Of a DNA stretch of 64,000 nt, positions 56,995 to 64,000 are shown in pieces. Origin of the DNA: Ilex aquifolium (Eukaryota > Streptophyta > Magnoliopsida > Aquifoliales > Aquifoliaceae). The stretch covers positions 20,870,001 through 20,934,000 of the forward strand of contig OX637401.1 in NCBI GenBank assembly GCA_951799425.1, read 5' to 3'. Numbering within the stretch: the stretch's first letter is position 1; every line of letters starts with the position of its first letter. The translations under genes and the position numbers were made by a program. The notes under the pieces are model-generated. The model saw nothing but the letters and a program-made list of their open reading frames with translations, was not told the origin of the DNA and searched no databases.

Positions 56995-59900
56995 ATGAAG
57001 GAAGTGGAGGAGGTGCAGGGACGCAACCGAAAGCGGAAAAGGGGAAGGTGTCACAAGCATTCTCAAGCTTTGAAATCGTTTACGCCGACGGAGACGCCGA
57101 CAAATAATATCGTCAACAAAGAAGATAATGAACAATCTGCTTCTTCTGCTAAGCTAAAAAATTCCTCCACTTTTCTCGATCAGGTCTTCTCTCTCCCTCT
57201 ATATGTGTGTGTATATATATATATATAGTTTCCATAAAATATAGGGAACGGATGGGTGAATAAGGGTTGGCGATTGTATGAATTTCAGATGAGAGCTAGG
57301 TTGTCAGGAGGCCATTTTCGTATGATTAACGAGAAGCTCTACACTTGCAGGTGCGTGTATATATCTCTCCTTTAATTCCTATGTATTAGAATTGAATTAT
57401 CAAACATTGATAAGTTTGCGCTTTTGTTTACCTTTCGTCAGTGGAGATCAAGCGCTTAACTATTTTAAAGAAGACTCATCATTGTTTAACGTGGTAAGAT
57501 TCAAACCAGTGATATATAGTTGCGTTTTGAGCTTCAAGTCTATTTATGGGTTTTTAATTTTCTGCCTTTATGTATTCAAATATGCAATATGATATATTAT
57601 CACGACTTTATCCTTTAGAGAACACAAGATTGGGGCAAAGGGGCTTTTTGTCTTGAATTATGGGTGTTGGAGCCAGGGGCGGAGTCAGAAATTTTTTTGA
57701 GGGTGGGCACACTAGTATGTCTTGATTTTTTTTTAATAGACCGTAAAAGTTCATAAATTTATATTTAATATTTTTAAAACATAGAATATTAAAAATCGAT
57801 ATACTCATAAACAAAAAAATAATAATTAAAACTTCTTATCGAGAATGCGACTAATTATTATTACTTACAATTGACCATGGTATGCTTTTATTATTTGAAA
57901 GTGTTACAAATTAATTTTATCAATAATATTTCTTTTATATATAAAATCACGGTAACAATCTTCTATTTATGATCGTATAGTTTACTACATAACGACACAC
58001 ATTTTTATATAATAATGAAATAACCCTACAATTTTAAAAAAATTATAAAATAACATCAATATGTTCAAAACATATTCAGACATGTCTAAAAGTTAACAAT
58101 TATATTAGTTGTACTTAATTTGAGATTTAATTGATGGAGACCCAATGGTTTGTGACCATTGGATAGACAGTAGAATTTATTAAATATTAAGACTATTATA
58201 TTTAATATTGCAATGTATTAGGTCCTAAAATTAGGTTTCAATAACATTGTTCAAAAAGTTAACAATTATTTAGGTATGAGTCTATTTAAATCAATATCAT
58301 CTAAACACAATATTATGGTGGGAACAATTAAATATGGTGGGCCAAAAGTTTTGTTTTTAATGTTGGGCCAAAATTTTTATTTTTTTAATAGGTTTGAGTG
58401 GATTGTGATAGGTCAACATTTTGATTTTTTTAATAAGTTTGGGTAGATAGTGATGGATTCAAATTTTTTTGTTTTAAATAGACTTAATTTTTTAATTTTT
58501 TTGAATAAATAATGTGGGCCTAACATTTTTATCTTGGGTTTTGAGTGGGCACAAATAATATACTATACAAATATATAATATATATACATAACTAAAAAAA
58601 ATTTGAGGGGGGACACGTGCCCACCCTGACCCATGCCTCCCTCCGCCCCTGGTTGGAGCTGTTTCACAAGTGCTTCAATTTTTATTTTCCTCAACATAGT
58701 CTACATTTTGCAATAGATCAATAGGTTTGAGTAGGTTCGCCTAGGTTATTTTAATTTTACGCACTACATGCTCGAACGGTCACATTTAATATCAAGAGTT
58801 GGGGAATCTTCATTTTTTGATCCCTTTAATCATCTCAAGATTTGACTTGTTGCCACCATATCTGTAATCAATCTACAATCCAATCGGCACTACTCTTGTT
58901 AGATTTTCCAGAATTTCACATCCTTCTACGTGGTAACAATTGCCTCACCCTGTTGGAAAGTGGCATCTTTTTCTCTTGTTGGTCTTTTCAAATTACCCTT
59001 GGTTTTAAAAATATTGTGGCAGAAATTCCTAGTTTTGTGGAATGGAAAATGCAAACTATCTTAAGGGCCTCTGTGCTGTAATTTTATATGATATGACTAA
59101 GAAACACGGACACGGATACGACACGACACGGACACGCCGACACGAAATTTTTCAAAAAAGTAGGACACGGACACGTTAGCGATACGTTAAATAATATGTA
59201 TTATATATATATATATATAAAAAAAATCATGTGATAAAATAAAAATATTATCATAATAATCTTTTAATTCATCATTTCCCTAATTTTAAAAATTCACATC
59301 ATGATATCACTACATAAAAAGTACAATATAAAATATAATGATACACATTCAACATTAACATTCATGATTCAATAATCAATGACTTTTACAACTTTTACTT
59401 TAAAAAATATTCCATTTCGTAATACTAATTTTCATCAAATTTCAAGAGCTCCAATTTTGTAATCCCATTTTTTTTTACATTACTTTCATATTAAAAGACT
59501 ATTTCATTTGTATATAAGTTCGTATTCGTATCCAAAATTATGTTAAATTAATGTCCTATGTTCAATGTAGTGATTATAACCTTTTTTATATTATGATTGT
59601 GACTCATATCCCTTTAAAATTATCTAAATAACTCTTAATTATAAAATTATCTGAAAAATTCTCAAAAAATTGAAAATAAATCTCAAAACGTGTCCCCCAG
59701 CGTGTCCCAACGTGTCCTGAACGTGTCGGCCGCGTGTCCCCAATGTGTCCTAAAAAAATTTAACAATAAAAAAATCGGACACTCATTTTAACGTGTCCGA
59801 CACGTGTCCGTGTCCTAGACGTGTCCGAGACCGACACTCTGCCCAAAATGAAGTGTCCGTGCTTCCTAGGATATGATATAGCATGAGAATGTAATAATGC

Positions 59901-61587
59901 TGTAATATAGTCTTAGACTCTTAGAAACAACATAGGATAAGATATGTTCAACTAGCTTGGCCATTATTGTAACAGAGCGAAATAGTACCCAAAGTGCTTC
60001 AGAGATCAGAATAATGTCACTTTTATTACTGACCATGCATTTAACACTTGCATTTCACCACCATGTCTAAGCCTTCATTTTGGCTCATTGTATTTGATCT
60101 TTGCTATAACTGCACCATTACCCTGTGAATGTTGGATTATGTGTTCTAGCTTCTTTATGTGTCAATGAAATCATTTTACTTCCATTCTGCTGGTCTGCTT
60201 ATGTTCGTTTCTCTCTTGTGATCTGTATACGACCTTGTTTGTGGCACCACATGTTTACCATATTATATTTTTCAGTTTTCTGCATCAAAACTTATGTTCA
60301 CTTACATGGCCAGTATCATGCAGGATATCAAGAGCAAATGCAACATTGGCCTGAGCAGCCGGTTAACATTATTATAAAATGGCTAAAGAATCACAGCCCT
60401 ACTTTAGTTGTGGCTGATTTTGGCTGTGGTGAGAACTTTGATACTTTTGCATGGAAATCTGCTGAACTCAAAAAAAGAAAAAAAAAAGCCTAATGTTGAA
60501 ACTTGTGAATGTTCCAGTTTAATTTGTCAATGTGATTTTAATCCAGGGTATGCACGACTTGCAAGAAATGTGAAGAATAAAGTTTTCTCTTTTGATCTTG
60601 TTGCAAACGATCCATCAGTGATTGCTTGTGATATGTCAAATGTAAGTGCTCACATCATGATGTTTTGAAATGTCTATAGTCAATAACCCTGATCTGCATG
60701 CTCTTTATGCACAACCTGAAACCGTTTTTGTTTGAACCCTTTTCATACAATAGGTCCTCAAAAGAAGCTGTTTTAGTTTAGGATCTTATTCTGTTTACTT
60801 GATTTGTATTTTGGAACTGTCTGCTTGCTGTTTAGAGCATGTTAACGTCAGGTTTATAGTTGGAAGACTGCTTTTTTCACCCCATCTCCCCCCTTGCGAC
60901 CTTGTAAGAGAACCTCACTAATGATTAAGTTATTTCGCTCTTAATTGCAGACACCCCTTGATTCTTTATCTATAGATGTTGCTGTCTTCTGCCTTTCACT
61001 GATGGGGACTAACTTCTCAAGTTACCTTCAGGAAGCACACAGAGTTCTTAAGCCACGGTATCTGTAAAATGCATCTAAAGCTTTTAAATCATCTTTGTTT
61101 ATTGCTTTTCTAATTCAAATTTTAAGATGTAATGGTTTTGTACAGTGGCTGGCTCTTGATTGCTGAAGTAAAAAGCCGGTTTGATCCCAATTCTGGAAGA
61201 GCAGACCAAGATAGGTTTTCAAAAGCCATCTGTGAACTAGGATTTACATCTGTATCAAAGGTTGATTAATTTCCCTTTTTCTTTCATATTATCTAATTGA
61301 TCAACTGTTAATCCATGCTAAGCGATGCTATTGTGTGTAGGACATCTCAAATAAAATGTTCATATTATTGTACTTCAAGAAAAAGGTACGATTATTATTC
61401 TGTTGTTTGCAGAATTCAATTATGCGTTTGCCTTGTATAAGCCTGCATTTCTTAAACTCATGAAGTGGTATATGTTGAGAAGTTCGTCAACAATGTCTGT
61501 CTTCTTGCTGTGCAGGAGAAGGAAAGCTTGAAAAGGAAGGAAATAGAATGGCCTGAGCTGAAACCTTGTTTGTACAAGCGTCGCTGA
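56995..61587 (+). CDS. RRP8: 25S rRNA N1-adenine methyltransferase RRP8
   Basis: RRP8 is a nucleolar SAM-dependent enzyme that makes m1A in the large-subunit rRNA. Nine exons with GT-AG borders and consistent phase: 56995-57183, 57289-57350, 57442-57493, 60314-60428, 60547-60641, 60951-61057, 61146-61260, 61341-61385 and 61516-61587, giving 283 residues, the plant norm. A basic nuclear-type N-terminus ([10 protein letters not shown]) is followed by [38 protein letters not shown] motif [42 protein letters not shown], the [17 protein letters not shown] block and the end [12 protein letters not shown]. At the exon 4/5 joint the residue after GCG, usually Asp or Glu, reads Tyr ([14 protein letters not shown]). 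Intron 3 is 2.8 kb because two DNA transposons sit in it. The start is the ATG that keeps the frame; a GTG codon precedes it. Confidence 0.93.
57674..58651. mobile_element. hAT-type MITE, 978 bp, in RRP8 intron 3
   Basis: Terminal repeats CAGGGGCGGAG/CTCCGCCCCTG and a perfect 8-bp duplication GTTGGAGC (57666-57673 and 58652-58659). Inner GGTGGGCAC occurs near both ends in inverted form. The interior is AT-rich with no transposase. The same family has a partial copy at 9960-10031. Confidence 0.92.
59097..59869. mobile_element. hAT-like element, 773 bp, in RRP8 intron 3
   Basis: The ends CTAAGAAACACGGACAC and GTGTCCGTGCTTCCTAG are imperfect inverted repeats. GATATGA stands on both sides (59090-59096 and 59870-59876), a 7-8 bp duplication. 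Subterminal zones are packed with ACACGGACACG and CGTGTCC repeats. No transposase. Confidence 0.85.
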
Positions 61588-62825
61588 AGCTCTGAAAGAA
61601 ACACTTCCATATTACAGTTAAAGGGCCCAACTCATCTGCTTGCTCCATTATAGTGCACAATGTGAGAATTGTCATGATGCCTCTGCTTTGGGATATAATT
61701 TACCACATTATCTACATGGATCTGCAGTTATTGTATTAGATTTCATCTGAAAGCCTTGACTCCATTGTAATGTTAAGAATCTCCATGACTATTGACATTC
61801 AGGTGCTTTTTTGCGTTCAACTCTATGAATAATGGCCCAGCATGTTTTTATGCAGTGGAGGGGGTGGTTATTAGCAAGTGCTTATTAAATCTATCGCTTG
61901 TGCACATAACAAATTAAAAGTTGCTCCTGCTACTCAACCGAGAGCCTTGAAGGTGGTGTCATCCAGTTCAGTTTTTCACATAACGCCCCGCTGTAGGTGT
62001 CCCAGAACAAATTAGTCTGATGGTAATATGGACTTCTCTCTCCAGTATAAAATTTTGGACTGAGATGGAGGCTGATGGATTGTTGGGGTTGCTACACTCA
62101 ATGGGAGTTTTCTTGGTCTTATGGTCTTATTTGCAGGACCAAAGGGGAAAGACTTATTTTGATTTTGGGGATAAAAATTGGCACGGCAAGTGACCATCTG
62201 GCAGGGGCAGAGAGTTCAAAGTTGTGGTCTTAAAACAACCCAGATCGAGTTATTGAGCTCCAATATTAGTCATCTAAATCTTTGATTTTTTCTTAAACTT
62301 TTTTATTATCTCTATATATATAACAAACAAAATAGGGGAGAGATAGCTTGGGAAGCGAATATTCCCTCCCAATTTGTTAAATTCTTAAAATTTTTAATTA
62401 AAAATCTAAGGATTCCTCCAATCAACTCCTAGCATGTGTCATTTGTAAGCATCTGTCAACTCTCTTATAACAAATCACTATTTTTTCAAGTTTATTTAAA
62501 TATATTTCTGTCAATTGAAATATTTTTTATAATTATTTATTTAACTTTTCAAGTGATATAATGAAAAGAAAAATTTTAAAAATTAAAAAGAGACAAGAAT
62601 TATAATCTCGTGTATTTCACGTGATGGGCCGATAGTACATTATATAAAAATATTCATTAATTTCGAATTTGCTAACTTTGATATAAACTGCTTCGATTTC
62701 ATTCTACCTTCGTAATTGCGACAAATGACACAGTTTGGGCTCCCTTAAGGCTGAAATTAGGGTGATACGACGACGTTTCACAATGACTCAGTTGTCACAC
62801 CAAAAAAGTCAAAAACATTTTGATG
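61588..62825. other. RRP8 3' UTR and intergenic DNA
   Basis: The first few hundred bases are probable 3' UTR. The rest is AT-rich with no gene. A T-run terminator for the tRNA below (A runs on the plus strand at about 62803-62818) lies at the right edge. Confidence 0.5.
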
Positions 62826-62897
62826 CGCCGTTGCCGGGGATCGAACCCGGGTCACCCGCGTGACAGGCGGGAATACTCACCACTATACTACAACGAC
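62826..62897 (-). tRNA. tRNA-Asp(GTC)
   Basis: Full cloverleaf of 72 nt on the minus strand. The acceptor stem GTCGTTG pairs with CAACGGC (one G-C/T-G style change), the D arm is TAGTATAGTGGTGAGTA, the anticodon arm CCCGCCTGTCACGCGGG carries anticodon GTC, and the T arm is CCCGGGTTCGATCCCCGG with an intact B box. There is no intron. T runs a few bases past the 3' end can serve as the Pol III terminator. It looks functional. Confidence 0.96.
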
Positions 62898-63430
62898 TTG
62901 TTTGTGGGAGGCGCGTTCTTAGTCTACTTAAATGTTACAAGAGGGCGGTTCAGTTTCCTCCAGAAAAGCAGTTATGAAGCTTCCAGGGTTTTTTTTTTTT
63001 TTTTTAAATTTTCCTGTTAAAATATTTCACAAGTGTCCAACAAAGTAAAAGTGGATTGAGGTTTTTTTGACAGTTGATTAATTCGATAAATAAAATTGAA
63101 AAAATTAGAGGAAACAATTAACCTACCATACATTTATTTTCAATCTAATCTATTACATTAGTCTTAAATTTATCACTTTTTTTTAATGAGACAGTTATTT
63201 TCTTACATTGAAAAGATAATTACCAAATTATGTAAAATTCGTTTGTCTATATTATTAATTTAATATTAGATGGTGACATTACATAATAATTTATAATATA
63301 AAACAAGACAAATTTAAATAATTTCATCCGACAGTCTCAAATAGACTCATCCAACAACTACTAATATTTCTCCCAAAATCATTTACATTACATTGTGCCT
63401 TTAAACGCGATTAGTAATGATATAATATCA
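62898..63430. other. AT-rich intergenic DNA
   Basis: A T16 run near 62.99 kb and AT-rich sequence. No gene or repeat recognised. Confidence 0.5.
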
Positions 63431-64000
63431 CTAGTTATTGCATGTGTCTGAAGGCACAGAGTAACAAAAAAAATGGTCAGCAATAAATATATTTATATTC
63501 ACATCTAAAATTAAAATCACAAATATAAAGGAGAGAGAAAGAAATTTAAATACCGATTATAATGAGAGTGAACGATGGTAGTGGTGGTGGGTGGTAGTGG
63601 CGGTGGTGGGGTGGCGATGTCGGTGGTGGTGGTAGTGATGATGGTCGTGAGGGGTGGTGGTGAGGCGATAGAGATAGTGGTGGTAGGGGTGATGGTTAGA
63701 CAATGATGGTGGAGGTGACGGTGGTGGTGGTGACGGTGGTGGTGGGGGGGGGGGTAGTGGGGATGGTGGTGGTCGGGCGGTAGGGGGGTGGTAGTAATAA
63801 TGGCGACGGTGGTGATAGTAGGTGATAATTGTGGTTATTGTGGCAGAGGGGATGGTGGGGGTGGCAACAGTGGTAGGACAGTGGCGGTGGTGGTCGGGTG
63901 GAGGTGACGATGGTGGTGGTGGGTGTAATGGGGGATGGTGGTGGTAGTGGGGTGACAACGGTGGTGGTAGTGGTGATGTGGTGGGTGGGGGGGTGGTTGT
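63431..64000 (-). mobile_element. Helitron 3' part, runs off the window
   Basis: The minus strand ends with a TGTGCCTTC-AG-ACACATG-like hairpin, then AATAACTAG with T following in the flank, closely matching the Helitron end at 16501 (CTAGTTATT ... CTGAAGGCAC). The first 110 bp inside are also alike (AACAAAAAAAATGG, ATTCACATCTAAAAT, AGGAGAGA). The rest is a GGTGGT-rich low-complexity tract. The 5' end lies beyond the window. The proline/histidine-rich minus frame is just this repeat translated. Confidence 0.7.

Noticed and set aside
60125-60313. Upstream extension of RRP8 exon 4 as an open frame
   Set aside because: The family alignment and the acceptor GGCCAG at 60313 place the exon start at 60314; the upstream frame is intron sequence.
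63557-63958. Histidine/proline-rich open frame on the minus strand
   Set aside because: Same kind of repeat-translated frame at the window end.

Overview
This is a window of a eudicot plant nuclear genome. The evidence is spliced genes with GT-AG introns and typical plant families (pescadillo, RRP8, class III chitinase, U-box-type ARM repeats, CNL leucine-rich repeats). It also has a nuclear tRNA-Asp(GTC), AT-rich intergenic DNA and a dense load of plant transposons. I cannot name the species from sequence alone.

Layout. 1-9.7 kb: an old minus-strand Copia retrotransposon (215-9719, target-site duplication GTATC). One of its LTRs has itself been split by a 2.4-kb solo LTR. 9.7-21.2 kb: AT-rich DNA with an orphan NLR leucine-rich-repeat exon and many small elements, including two SINEs, MITEs of several superfamilies, a Helitron nested in a TIR element, and a long-TIR Mutator-like element. 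21.2-25.7 kb: a much younger minus-strand Copia with very short LTRs. 26.2-27.6 kb: a decayed fragment of an RST1/focadhesin-like gene. 28.6-30.95 kb: a long-inverted-repeat element split by a hAT element.

31.1-37.1 kb: the pescadillo gene (PES), 13 coding exons, with an apparent 2-bp gap that breaks the frame in exon 2. 38.0-39.1 kb: a class III chitinase pseudogene. 39.8-46.7 kb: a 6.9-kb Helitron that carries the 3' part of a Gfo/Idh/MocA-type oxidoreductase gene. 49.1-50.8 kb: an LTR with an adjoining primer-binding site, inserted about 80 bp downstream of the first two exons of a GPAA1 (GPI transamidase) gene; no further GPAA1 exons were found in the window. 52.5-53.7 kb: an intact two-exon ARM-repeat gene. 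54-56.7 kb: a hAT element, a LINE tail and SINE-like sequence. 57.0-61.6 kb: the rRNA methyltransferase gene RRP8, 9 exons, with two non-autonomous hAT-like elements in a 2.8-kb intron. 62.8 kb: tRNA-Asp. 63.4 kb to the end: another Helitron.

The only host genes that look complete are PES (apart from the exon 2 lesion), the ARM-repeat gene, RRP8 and tRNA-Asp. PES and RRP8 both act in making the large ribosomal subunit, and both have site II (TGGGCY) motifs upstream; PES also has a telo-box. I found no operon-like or defence-like novel system. The most notable items are the Helitron gene capture, the PES frame break, a changed residue in RRP8 SAM motif I, and well-defined nested insertions with readable target-site duplications.
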